Below are positions 1-5,920 of a DNA stretch of 8,717 nucleotides, piece by piece (positions within the stretch are counted from its first letter, which is position 1; each line of letters begins with the position of its first letter). Made by a program: the position numbers and the translations under genes. Under the pieces are notes generated by a model that did not search any database, was not told the origin of the DNA, and saw only the letters and a list, made by a program, of their open reading frames with translations. Location of the stretch: contig MTPE01000210.1 of the NCBI GenBank assembly GCA_002011835.1, positions 759-9,475 of the forward strand, given 5' to 3'. The DNA is from Desulfarculaceae bacterium JdFR-95. Lineage in GTDB: Bacteria > Desulfobacterota > Desulfarculia > Desulfarculales > Desulfarculaceae.

Positions 1-173
1 TCCAGCACCTGGGCGGTCACGGCCAGGGGTCGGCCCTTGGTGCGGGTGTAGTCGGCCCACAGGATGCGGCCGTCCGCCTCGATCACCACGCTGTCCACGC
101 TGACCGAGCCCACGTCCAGGCCCAGGTAGAGGCCCTGGGAGGGCTCCCGGTTGTCCCTGGTGGCATCGGTCAT
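1..173 (-). CDS. BadF/BadG/BcrA/HgdC-type ATPase (acyl-CoA dehydratase activase), N-terminal fragment
   Basis: Only the first 57 codons are present; the gene leaves the window at its left edge. From the ATG at 173 the product has a short polar leader and then, at residues 17-31, LGLDVGSVSVDSVVI. This is the first phosphate-binding loop of the ASKHA (actin/Hsp70/sugar kinase) fold, with Asp20, Gly22 and Ser23. It is followed by a YTRTKGRPL stretch near residues 42-50, which recalls the very long form of the family (over 1000 residues) in which activase and dehydratase-like domains are joined. Known members hydrolyse ATP to drive an electron from a 4Fe-4S cluster into 2-hydroxyacyl-CoA dehydratases or benzoyl-CoA reductases in anaerobes. 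The gene lies 36 bp after the radical SAM gene on the same strand and is probably co-transcribed with it. A GGGAG motif lies about 9 bases before the ATG. Family is fairly certain; substrate and full length cannot be judged. Confidence 0.8.
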   Translation of the reverse strand, partial: MTDATRDNREPSQGLYLGLDVGSVSVDSVVIEADGRILWADYTRTKGRPLAVTAQVL

Positions 174-209
174 AGCTCTCGCTCCCGTCTGGCAGCAGCG
201 GGGGATGGC

Positions 210-1151
210 TCATACCCCGCGGTAGAAGGTCTGTTCCCCGTAGTCTTCCCGCCGCAGGCGCCCCTGGCGCACCAGCTCCTCCACCAGGCGCCGGGCCTGG
301 GCGGGCTCCAGGTCGGCCATGGCCGCCACGTCCTCCAAGGTGCAGGGCCGCCGCCGGGTCATCTCCAGCACCAGGCGGTCCAGCCCTGCCACACGGCCTC
401 CTCCCTGGCGGGGCGGGGGAGGGATCACCTCGGCCTCCACCGGCATGCGCGCCGCCACCTCCTCCAGGAAGGACGCCTCCACCGGCTCCACCCCGGACAC
501 GGCCGGCGGACGGTCCACCGTGCCCAACTGCACCTTGTGGGGCCAGATACGCTCCACCGCCTCCACCAGGGCCGCGATCTCCTCCGGGGAGTCGTTGTAG
601 CCCTTGACCAGGAGTATCTCCAGCCACATCTCGCCCGCCATCTCCTGGCGCAGGCGGGCCAGGCCCTCAATGATGGCGGCGATGTCCAGCCCCGGGGCGG
701 GGCGGTTGACGCGGCGGAAGGCATGCGGTGTGGCCGCGTCCAGGGAGGGGATCACCACCTGGGCCTGGGCCAGCTCGGCCCGTACCTGGGGGTCGGGGGT
801 GAGGGTGCCGTTGGTGAGCACCGCCACCCGCCCCGCCTCCAGGCGTTGCAGGCGCTCGATCACCAGGCCCAGCTCCTGGTGCAGGCAGGGCTCGCCCCAG
901 CCGGCCAGGGTGAGGAACTGCGGCGGCCGCTCCAGCCCGGCCAGGCACTCCTCCACTTCGGCCAGCACCTCCTGCACGAAGCGGAAGCGTCCTCTCTGGG
1001 TGGTCTGGTGGGTGGTGGGGCCCAGCTCGCAGTACACGCAGTCCAGGGTGCAGGTCTTGGGCACCAGGAGGTCCACGCCCAGGCTCAGGCCCAGGCGTCG
1101 GCTGGGCACGGGGCCGAACACGGCCTGCTGGCAGGAATCGCGGCCGGACAA
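210..1151 (-). CDS. radical SAM protein with C-terminal winged-helix-like region (COG0731-like)
   Basis: The product is about 313 residues from the TTG at 1151. Near its N-terminus is FGPVPSRRLGLSLGVDL, then the radical SAM cluster motif CTLDCVYC (CxxxCxxC). The Cys residues are 34, 38 and 41 from this start and should bind a 4Fe-4S cluster that cleaves S-adenosylmethionine. GWGEP about 45 residues further on and VLTNGT match the SAM-contact strands. The last 55 or so residues (from about GLDRLVLEM) look like a winged helix. The N-terminal block resembles the widespread 'wyosine synthetase-like' radical SAM group; the substrate is unknown. The longest reading frame begins at TTG 1181 but has no ribosome site. 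TTG 1151 has GGAG 8 bases upstream, and GTG 1121 is a third option that would begin right at the conserved block. It is probably in an operon with the activase downstream, which suggests a role in maturing or using an anaerobic iron-sulfur system, though that is a guess from context. Confidence 0.88.
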   Translation of the reverse strand: MSGRDSCQQAVFGPVPSRRLGLSLGVDLLVPKTCTLDCVYCELGPTTHQTTQRGRFRFVQEVLAEVEECLAGLERPPQFLTLAGWGEPCLHQELGLVIERLQRLEAGRVAVLTNGTLTPDPQVRAELAQAQVVIPSLDAATPHAFRRVNRPAPGLDIAAIIEGLARLRQEMAGEMWLEILLVKGYNDSPEEIAALVEAVERIWPHKVQLGTVDRPPAVSGVEPVEASFLEEVAARMPVEAEVIPPPPRQGGGRVAGLDRLVLEMTRRRPCTLEDVAAMADLEPAQARRLVEELVRQGRLRREDYGEQTFYRGV

Positions 1152-1207
1152 GGGCTCTACTCCGCGCGGGAGAGGTCTCAAGGAATCATAATCTAAAAGC
1201 TATTCCC

Positions 1208-1236
1208 AGCATGATGAAGGCGGTGTCGCTTGTCAA
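1208..1236 (-). promoter_or_regulatory. candidate sigma70 promoter for the radical SAM gene
   Basis: Read on the minus strand there is a perfect TTGACA -35 box (1231-1236), a 17-bp spacer and CATGCT (1208-1213) as a weak -10 box with 3 of 6 consensus bases. The predicted start is near 1201, 20 bases before TTG 1181 and 50 before TTG 1151. The -10 box is poor, so the -35 match and the spacing carry the call. Confidence 0.45.
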
Positions 1237-1263
1237 GGGCGCTGAGGGCCTGGCCGGTGGTGC

Positions 1264-1292
1264 GTTTACACGCCCTGGGGGCTGAAGTAAAC
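1264..1292. repeat. inverted repeat GTTTAC-N17-GTAAAC spanning the dusB promoter
   Basis: GTTTAC (1264-1269) and its exact reverse complement GTAAAC (1287-1292) are separated by 17 bp and overlap the -35 and -10 boxes of the candidate dusB promoter. The arms lie 23 bp apart start to start, about two helical turns, so a dimeric regulator could contact both on one face. It may equally be a by-product of two AT-rich promoter boxes in GC-rich DNA. A related GTGTAAAC lies at 6782-6789 before panB. Confidence 0.35.
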
Positions 1293-1293
1293 T
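1265..1293 (+). promoter_or_regulatory. candidate sigma70 promoter for dusB, predicting a leaderless mRNA
   Basis: TTTACA (1265-1270, 5 of 6 consensus) is followed by exactly 17 bp and then TAAACT (1288-1293, 4 of 6). Placing the last -10 base at position -7 puts +1 at 1300, the A of the dusB start codon. No Shine-Dalgarno sequence at usable spacing precedes that ATG; GGGG ends one base before it. The missing ribosome site and the promoter position therefore agree. The call is by eye and has not been tested by experiment. Confidence 0.55.
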
Positions 1294-1299
1294 TGGGGC

Positions 1300-2280
1300 A
1301 TGCGGCTGGCGGGAATAGAGTTGGCGGCGCCGGTGGTGGCCGCGCCCATGGCCGGGGTGTCCAACCCGGCCTTTCGCCTCATGGCGCGGCGCTTCGGGGC
1401 GGCGATGGTCTATACCGAGATGGTCTCGGCCGCGGGCCTGGTGCGGGATCGCGCCCGCACCTGGGAGCTGACGCGGGTGCTGCCCCAGGAGCGGCCGGTG
1501 GGGCTGCAGCTGTTCGGCGGCGATCCCGAGACCATGCACCGGGCGGCGCGGCTGGTCTCGCGTCTGCCCATCGACCTGATCGACATCAACCTGGGTTGTC
1601 CGGTGCGGCGGGTGCGGCGCCAGGGGGCGGGGGCGGCGCTCTTGTTGGACCCGCCCCGGGCGGCGGAGGTGGTGGCCGCGGTGCGGGAGGCCACCAGTCT
1701 TCCGGTGACGGTGAAGGTGCGTCTGGGCTGGGCGGGCGACGAGCTGGAGCGGCTGCTGCCCCCGGTGTTGGAGGCCGGGGCGGAGGTGGTGTGCCTGCAC
1801 GCCCGCAGCGTGAAGCAGGGCTTCGCCGGCCGGGCCGACTGGGATGCCATCGCGCGGCTGGTGAGCTGGTGTCCGGTGCCGGTGATCGGCAACGGCGACG
1901 TGCGCAGCGGCCGCGACGCCAAGGCCATGCTGGAGACCACCGGCTGCGCCGCGGTGATGATCGGCCGGGGGGCCATGGGCAACCCCTGGGTGTTCGGGCG
2001 GGCCGCGGCCCGCATCCAGGGTCGGGAGCCGGAGCCGGTGTCCCTGGAGGAGCGGCGGCGGGCCCTGTGGGAGCACATGGAGCTGGCCCGGGCCACCGGG
2101 GGCGAGGGCCTGGCCCTGCACTTCGCCCGCCAGTTCATGATGTGGTACAGCAAGGGGCTGCCCGGCTCGGCCGCCTATCGCCGCCTGGCCGGGCGCTGCC
2201 GCGACCTTGAGCGGCTGGTGGCCCTCACCGAGGAGTACTTCGACCACCTGGCGCGGCAGGAGAGGGAGGCGGCGGCATGA
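1300..2280 (+). CDS. dusB: tRNA-dihydrouridine synthase (DusB type)
   Basis: This 326-residue FMN enzyme reduces specific uridines in tRNA to dihydrouridine using NADPH. The N-terminal TIM barrel opens with APMAGVSN (residues 15-22), part of the FMN site. INLGCPVRRV carries the catalytic Cys100. Lys139 in VTVKVRLGW and His167 in LHARS are the expected flavin and substrate contacts. IGNGDV (196-201) and IGRGAMGNPW (221-230) bind the FMN phosphate. From about 245 to the end is the helical tRNA-binding domain. Length is normal for the family. The ATG at 1300 is the natural family start but lacks a proper ribosome site, in keeping with the leaderless promoter called just upstream. The stop overlaps the next gene's ATG (ATGA at 2277-2280), so translation of the two is likely coupled. 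Confidence 0.95.
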   Translation: MRLAGIELAAPVVAAPMAGVSNPAFRLMARRFGAAMVYTEMVSAAGLVRDRARTWELTRVLPQERPVGLQLFGGDPETMHRAARLVSRLPIDLIDINLGCPVRRVRRQGAGAALLLDPPRAAEVVAAVREATSLPVTVKVRLGWAGDELERLLPPVLEAGAEVVCLHARSVKQGFAGRADWDAIARLVSWCPVPVIGNGDVRSGRDAKAMLETTGCAAVMIGRGAMGNPWVFGRAAARIQGREPEPVSLEERRRALWEHMELARATGGEGLALHFARQFMMWYSKGLPGSAAYRRLAGRCRDLERLVALTEEYFDHLARQEREAAA

Positions 2281-4022
2281 AGGTGCGTCTGGCCCGGACC
2301 GCGGGCTTCTGCATGGGGGTGCGCCGGGCCATGGAGCTGGCCCTGTGGGCGGCCCACCACGCCGAGCGGCCCCTGTTCACCTTCGGGCCCCTGATCCACA
2401 ATCCCCAGGTGTTGGCCCTGCTGCGGGACAAGGGGGTGGAGGAGCTGGAGCGGGTGCCGCCGCCGGGCAGCTTCTCCGGGGGCGCGGTGATCATCCGCGC
2501 CCACGGCGTGCCCCCGGAGCAGCGCCGGGGACTGAAGGCGGCGGGTTTCACCCAGGTGATCGACGGCACCTGCCCGCGGGTGGTGCGGGTGCAGGCCATC
2601 ATCCGGCGGGCGGCCCGGGCGGGTCGGGGGGTGGTGATCGTGGGCGACGCCGACCACCCCGAGGTGGTGGGCCTGCTGGGCCACAGCCAGGGACAGGGGC
2701 GGGTGGTGTCGCGACCGGAGGAGGTGGAGGACCTGCCGGAGATGGTCCGGCCGGTGGTGGTGGCCCAGACCACGCAGAACCAGGAGGTGTTCGCCGCGGT
2801 GGTGGAGCGTCTGCACGCGCGTTTTCCCGCGCTGGAGGTGCACGACACCATCTGCGAGGCCACCCACCGCCGCCAGGACGAGGTGCGCCGTCTGGCCGCG
2901 GAGGTGGAGGGCGTGGTGGTGGTGGGGGGGCGGGCCAGTGGCAACACCCGCCGTCTGGCCGAGGTGGCCGCCGCGGCCGGGGCGCGGGTGTTTCTGGTGG
3001 AGAGCGAGGCCGAGCTGGACCGCGCCGCCCTGTCGCGGTTGGGGTCGGTGGGTCTCACCGCCGGGGCCAGCACTCCCAACTGGGTGATCCGGCGCCTGAT
3101 GCGCGAGCTGACCGCCATCCGCTCGCAGAAGGAGTCGCGCTTTCGTTTCTGGGTGCGGCGGGTGTTCCGCTTCCTGGTCCTGAGCCAGTTGTGGGTGGCC
3201 CTGGGCGCGGCGGGCATGGCCACCGCCTCCTGCATGCTCATGGGGCTGGCCCTGCGGGGGGAGCTGGTGGCGGCGGCCTTCTTCTACATCTACGCCATGC
3301 ACGTGCTCAACCAGTTCCTGGACAAGGAGGCGGGTCAGTACAACGACCCGGACCGGGCCCACTTCTTGTCCAAGCACCACCACTTCCTGGTGGGTTCGGG
3401 GGTGGTGAGTTCGGCCGCGGCGCTAGTGTTGTGCTACACCCTGGGCTGGTTGCCATTGGGCCTGGTGGCAGTGATGAGCGTGATGGGGCTTTTGTATTCG
3501 GTGCCCCTGGCCCCGCGCTGGCTCACCCGGCGCACCGGCATCCAGCGGCTGAAGGACATCCCCGGCTCCAAGACCCTGAGTGCGGCGGTGGCCTGGGCCT
3601 TCACCGTGGTGGTGTTGCCTGCGGTGGCCCTGGGTCCGCCGCCGCCGGCGGCGGCGGGGGTGGCCTTCGTCTACACCCTGGTGTTGGTGTTGGTGCGCTG
3701 CGCCCTGTTCGACGTGCTGGACGTACAGGGCGACCTCATCGTGGGCAAGGAGACCATCCCCATCCTCCTGGGCGAGGAGCGCACCCGTCGCCTGTTGTGG
3801 TGGCTCAGTGCCGGTCTGGCGGGGCTGATGTTCCTGGCCGCGGGCGCGGGGCTGGTGCCGGCTCTGGGCCTGTGGCTGTGCCTGCCCGTGGCGGGCATGG
3901 CGGCCATGCAGTTCGTGCAGGCCCGGGCCTGGATCACCCCGGGGGTGCTCAGCGAGGGGTTGGCCGATCTCAACTTCTGGCTGGCCGGGCTGGTGGCCCT
4001 GGTCTGGCGGGCCTGGGGGTAG
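2277..4022 (+). CDS. ispH: 4-hydroxy-3-methylbut-2-enyl diphosphate reductase (IspH) fused to a UbiA-family prenyltransferase
   Basis: One uninterrupted 581-residue frame holds two enzymes. Residues 1-280 are IspH (LytB), the last step of the MEP isoprenoid pathway, which turns HMBPP into IPP and DMAPP. All three cluster cysteines are present: Cys12 in GFCMGV, Cys99 in GTCP and Cys193 in DTICEAT. So are His41, His76, His127, Glu129 (HPEVVG), Thr165-Thr166, Ser221-x-Asn223 and Ser265. After a basic linker (about 281-297), residues 298-581 form roughly nine hydrophobic segments of a UbiA-type membrane prenyltransferase. The second Asp-rich motif is clear at Asp479, Asp482 and Asp486, followed by GKETIPILLG. 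The first is atypical: Asn345 and Asp349 are kept, the usual third acid is Gly353, and NDPDR follows at 356-360. The acceptor is unknown; quinone, lipid or another aromatic are all possible. A GGAG lies just before the start, and the gene overlaps dusB by four bases. The IspH half should be active; the UbiA half is probably active but its substrate cannot be named. Confidence 0.93.
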   Translation: MKVRLARTAGFCMGVRRAMELALWAAHHAERPLFTFGPLIHNPQVLALLRDKGVEELERVPPPGSFSGGAVIIRAHGVPPEQRRGLKAAGFTQVIDGTCPRVVRVQAIIRRAARAGRGVVIVGDADHPEVVGLLGHSQGQGRVVSRPEEVEDLPEMVRPVVVAQTTQNQEVFAAVVERLHARFPALEVHDTICEATHRRQDEVRRLAAEVEGVVVVGGRASGNTRRLAEVAAAAGARVFLVESEAELDRAALSRLGSVGLTAGASTPNWVIRRLMRELTAIRSQKESRFRFWVRRVFRFLVLSQLWVALGAAGMATASCMLMGLALRGELVAAAFFYIYAMHVLNQFLDKEAGQYNDPDRAHFLSKHHHFLVGSGVVSSAAALVLCYTLGWLPLGLVAVMSVMGLLYSVPLAPRWLTRRTGIQRLKDIPGSKTLSAAVAWAFTVVVLPAVALGPPPPAAAGVAFVYTLVLVLVRCALFDVLDVQGDLIVGKETIPILLGEERTRRLLWWLSAGLAGLMFLAAGAGLVPALGLWLCLPVAGMAAMQFVQARAWITPGVLSEGLADLNFWLAGLVALVWRAWG

Positions 4023-4081
4023 GTGGGAGTCGAGCCGGAACCACGGGCGGGCGGAGTACGCCCGGTGAAAGGAGGTCCGCG

Positions 4082-4690
4082 ATGGACGTGAAGGAAGCCG
4101 TGTACAAGCGCCGCTCGGTGCGCAGCTTCACCCAGCAGGAGGTGCCCCAGGAGGTGCTGGCCGAGTTGGTGGACGCGGCGCGGGTGGGGCCGGCCGCGGC
4201 CAACCGCCAGCCCCTGGAGTACGTGGCGGTCACCGACCCCCAGCTCCGGGAGGAGATCTTCGCCTGCCTCAAGTGGGCGGCCTACATCGCCCCCCGCGGC
4301 AACCCCCAGCCCGGACACCACCCCACCGCCTACCTGGTGGTGCTGCGGCGCAAGGACTACGAGCTGGAGGGCATGAGCCTGTACGACGTGGGCGCGGCGG
4401 TGCAGACTATCCTGCTCATGGCCGTGGCCAAGGGCCTGGGGGCCTGCTGGCTGAAGTCGGTCAACTATCCCCGGGTGGCCAAGCTGTTGGGCGTGCCCGA
4501 GGGGGTGGAGGTGGACAGCGTGATCGCCCTGGGCTATCCGGACGAGGAGCCGCGCCTGGTCAACCTGGAGCCCGACCAGGAGGGCCTGGAGGTGATCAAG
4601 TATTGGCGTGACGAGCAGGGCCAGCACTACGTGCCCAAGCGGGCCCTGGCGGCGGTGCTGCACCGCGAGCGCTACGGCAACCGGGGCTAG
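4082..4690 (+). CDS. nitroreductase-family flavoprotein
   Basis: This 202-residue protein has the compact FMN-dependent nitroreductase fold. Arg10-Arg11-Ser12 and Arg14 (YKRRSVRSF) hold the FMN phosphate, PAAANRQP at 38-44 is the typical flavin loop, and DVGAAVQTILLMAVAKGLGACWL (starting at Asp102) is the central helix and second flavin-contact region. VIALGYPDEEP (147-157) is the usual C-terminal signature. The family reduces nitroaromatics, quinones or flavins with NAD(P)H, usually as a homodimer; the real substrate is unknown. The start is secure: AAAGGAGGT (4068-4076) lies 6 bases before the ATG, the strongest ribosome site in the window. The gene follows the IspH-UbiA fusion after 59 bp with no visible terminator, so it is probably in the same transcript. 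A link to quinone chemistry with UbiA is possible but not shown. Confidence 0.9.
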   Translation: MDVKEAVYKRRSVRSFTQQEVPQEVLAELVDAARVGPAAANRQPLEYVAVTDPQLREEIFACLKWAAYIAPRGNPQPGHHPTAYLVVLRRKDYELEGMSLYDVGAAVQTILLMAVAKGLGACWLKSVNYPRVAKLLGVPEGVEVDSVIALGYPDEEPRLVNLEPDQEGLEVIKYWRDEQGQHYVPKRALAAVLHRERYGNRG

Positions 4691-4738
4691 AGTCTCGCCG
4701 CGAAGCGCCGAGCATCCGTTCTCTCTGATGCTGCTGCC

Positions 4739-4784
4739 CGACCCATTGTGGGGGCCGGAGCCTTCACAGGCGAGGCTCGGGTCG
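4739..4784 (+). repeat. imperfect hairpin in repeat unit 1
   Basis: CGACCC (4739-4744) pairs with GGGTCG (4779-4784). Immediately inside on the right, AGGCTC pairs with GAGCCT, leaving a 13-base bulge on the left arm. The same outer stem occurs 102 bp further on. It could act as a bidirectional transcript end or mRNA 3' stabiliser between the convergent genes; no U-tract follows. Confidence 0.4.
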
Positions 4785-4840
4785 CAGTGAGGTGGCACCA
4801 GCGGGAGCGCGTGGCGTCACTCTTGTCTGACGGCCTTCCC

Positions 4841-4886
4841 CGACCCGTTCTGGGAGCCGGAGCCTCCGGCAACGAAGGCAGGGTCG
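4841..4886 (+). repeat. imperfect hairpin in repeat unit 2, with a perfect inner palindrome
   Basis: The outer stem CGACCC/GGGTCG of unit 1 is kept at 4841-4846 and 4881-4886. Inside it, GCCGGAGCCTCCGGC (4856-4870) can form a 6-bp stem with a 3-base loop. The same inner palindrome recurs at 4958-4972 within the panE coding sequence. Retention of pairing in diverged copies hints that the structure matters. Confidence 0.45.
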
Positions 4887-4918
4887 TGGCGAGGCGGCTT
4901 CTACGGGAGCGTAGCCCC

Positions 4919-5878
4919 TCACACCTGCCTGACGCCCTCACCCGACCCGCTATGGCTGCCGGAGCCTCCGGCCTGGAGGGCCTCCACCAGGGCGGTGAGG
5001 GTGGCGTTGACCGGGCAGGCCAGGCCCAGTTTGGCCCCTTGGGCGGCCACGGCGCCGTTGATGTAGGCCACCTCGGTACGGCGGTGGGCGCGCAGGTCCT
5101 GGAGCATGGAGCTGAGGTTGGCGGCGGTGCGCCGGGCCACTTCCTCCACGGCGGCGAGCATGTCTTCGTGCAGGAAGCGCACGCCCAGGCGCGCGCCCAC
5201 CTCCACGGCTTCGGCCACGGCCTGGCCCATGAGGCGGCGGGCGGGGGGGAGTTCGAGCAGGCGTCCGTTGGGCACGCCCAGGATGGCGGTCAGGGCGTTG
5301 ATGCCCACGTTGATGACCAGCTTGGTCCAGATGAGGTCGCGGGCGCCTTGGGTGGCCTGGGTGTCGAAGCCGGCGGAGCGGAAGGTCTCCACCACCTGAT
5401 GGGTGAAGGGGTCGGGTGCGCCGCGGGCGGGGCCCAGGTGGGTCTGTCCGCGGCCGGCGTGTCGCACGTGGCCGTGGTCCAGCAGGGTGGCGCCTTCGCT
5501 GGTGATGCCGCCCAGGACGCGGTCCGGGCCCAGGGCCTCCACCAGGGTTTCCAGGTTGCCCAGGCCGTTCTGCAGGGTGAGGGCGCGGGCTTCTCGAGGC
5601 AGGTGTTGGCTCAAGGTCTGGGCCACCTCTGCGGTGTGGTAGGCCTTGACGCAGACCAGGGCCAGGTCGCAGTGGGCCAGGGCCTGTTGGGGGTCGGCGC
5701 TGGTGGGCACGTTCACGCGCACCTGGCCGGTTTGGTCTTCCAGCAAGAGACCCTGTTGGTTCAGGCGTTGGGCGCGCTGGGGGCGGTGGTCCAGCAGGCG
5801 CACCTCCACTCCGGCCTGGGCCAGGCGCACCGCCCACAGCAGGCCCATGGCTCCGGGGCCGACGACCGTGATGCGCAT
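4919..5878 (-). CDS. panE: 2-dehydropantoate 2-reductase (ketopantoate reductase)
   Basis: This 319-residue enzyme reduces ketopantoate to pantoate with NADPH, in pantothenate and CoA synthesis. The N-terminal Rossmann domain starts at once with VVGPGAMGLL (residues 5-14). VKAY contains Lys78 and LQNGLG contains Asn104. In the C-terminal helical domain, the catalytic Lys186 and Asn190/Asn194 lie in TKLVINVGINALTAI, and Glu269/Asn274 lie in TEVAYING. The core ends normally near ALVEALQ (about 302). The last 17 residues are a Gly/Ser-rich tail ending GVRQV, encoded by the intergenic 102-bp repeat; this is not family-like and is probably dispensable. The start at 5878 has GGAGG 5 bases upstream. 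The gene lies 42 bp after panB, so the two are almost certainly one operon. Other members of this family reduce related 2-oxo acids, but the panB neighbour supports PanE. Confidence 0.94.
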   Translation of the reverse strand: MRITVVGPGAMGLLWAVRLAQAGVEVRLLDHRPQRAQRLNQQGLLLEDQTGQVRVNVPTSADPQQALAHCDLALVCVKAYHTAEVAQTLSQHLPREARALTLQNGLGNLETLVEALGPDRVLGGITSEGATLLDHGHVRHAGRGQTHLGPARGAPDPFTHQVVETFRSAGFDTQATQGARDLIWTKLVINVGINALTAILGVPNGRLLELPPARRLMGQAVAEAVEVGARLGVRFLHEDMLAAVEEVARRTAANLSSMLQDLRAHRRTEVAYINGAVAAQGAKLGLACPVNATLTALVEALQAGGSGSHSGSGEGVRQV

Positions 5879-5896
5879 CTCACCCTCCTTGGTGAG
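5879..5896 (-). promoter_or_regulatory. panE ribosome-binding site in the loop of a small hairpin
   Basis: On the minus strand CTCACC, AAGGAG, GGTGAG run together directly before the panE ATG. The outer hexamers are perfect reverse complements, so the Shine-Dalgarno sequence AAGGAG would sit in a six-base loop with the stem abutting the start codon. It could tune panE initiation after panB, or be chance. Confidence 0.4.
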
Positions 5897-5920
5897 TGGG
5901 TGGGGGTTGGTTGTTGGCCT

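Larger units (their letters stand above)
4700..4980. repeat. diverged 102-bp tandem repeat array between the nitroreductase gene and panE
   Basis: CCCGACCC recurs at 4737, 4839 and 4941, exactly 102 bp apart each time. Aligning 4737-4838 with 4839-4940 without gaps gives roughly two-thirds identity, with matching blocks such as GCCGGAGCC, GGGTCG, CGGGAGCG and TGACG. A partial unit before the first can be traced back to about 4700, just after the nitroreductase stop. The last unit fades near 4980, inside panE. In the minus-strand frame of panE the units encode related peptides ending in a GSG-rich tail. No reading frame of its own looks like a real gene. It fills the 228-bp gap between two convergent genes; no T-rich terminator is visible there. 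Confidence 0.75.

Noticed and set aside
1186..2247. Long open frame antisense to dusB, and similar long frames antisense to IspH-UbiA (2175-3383), panE/panB (4748-6199 plus strand) and folD (6953-8212 minus)
   Set aside because: They lack family motifs, are rich in Gly, Ala, Arg, His and Pro, and mirror well-supported genes. High GC content makes stops rare in the opposite frames.
2207..4081. Upstream extension of the nitroreductase frame giving an 827-residue protein
   Set aside because: The upstream part is a Gly/Arg-rich shadow of IspH-UbiA. The nitroreductase domain starts at the ATG at 4082 behind a near-perfect ribosome site.
4687..4941. Small minus-strand frame of 84 residues with an internal 34-residue period
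   Set aside because: The period comes from the 102-bp DNA repeat. The frame overlaps the panE end, has no ribosome site and no recognisable domain.
4737..4948. CRISPR-like spacing of CCCGACCC motifs
   Set aside because: The whole 102-bp unit is repeated with divergence, not a short identical repeat with unique spacers, and there are no cas genes.
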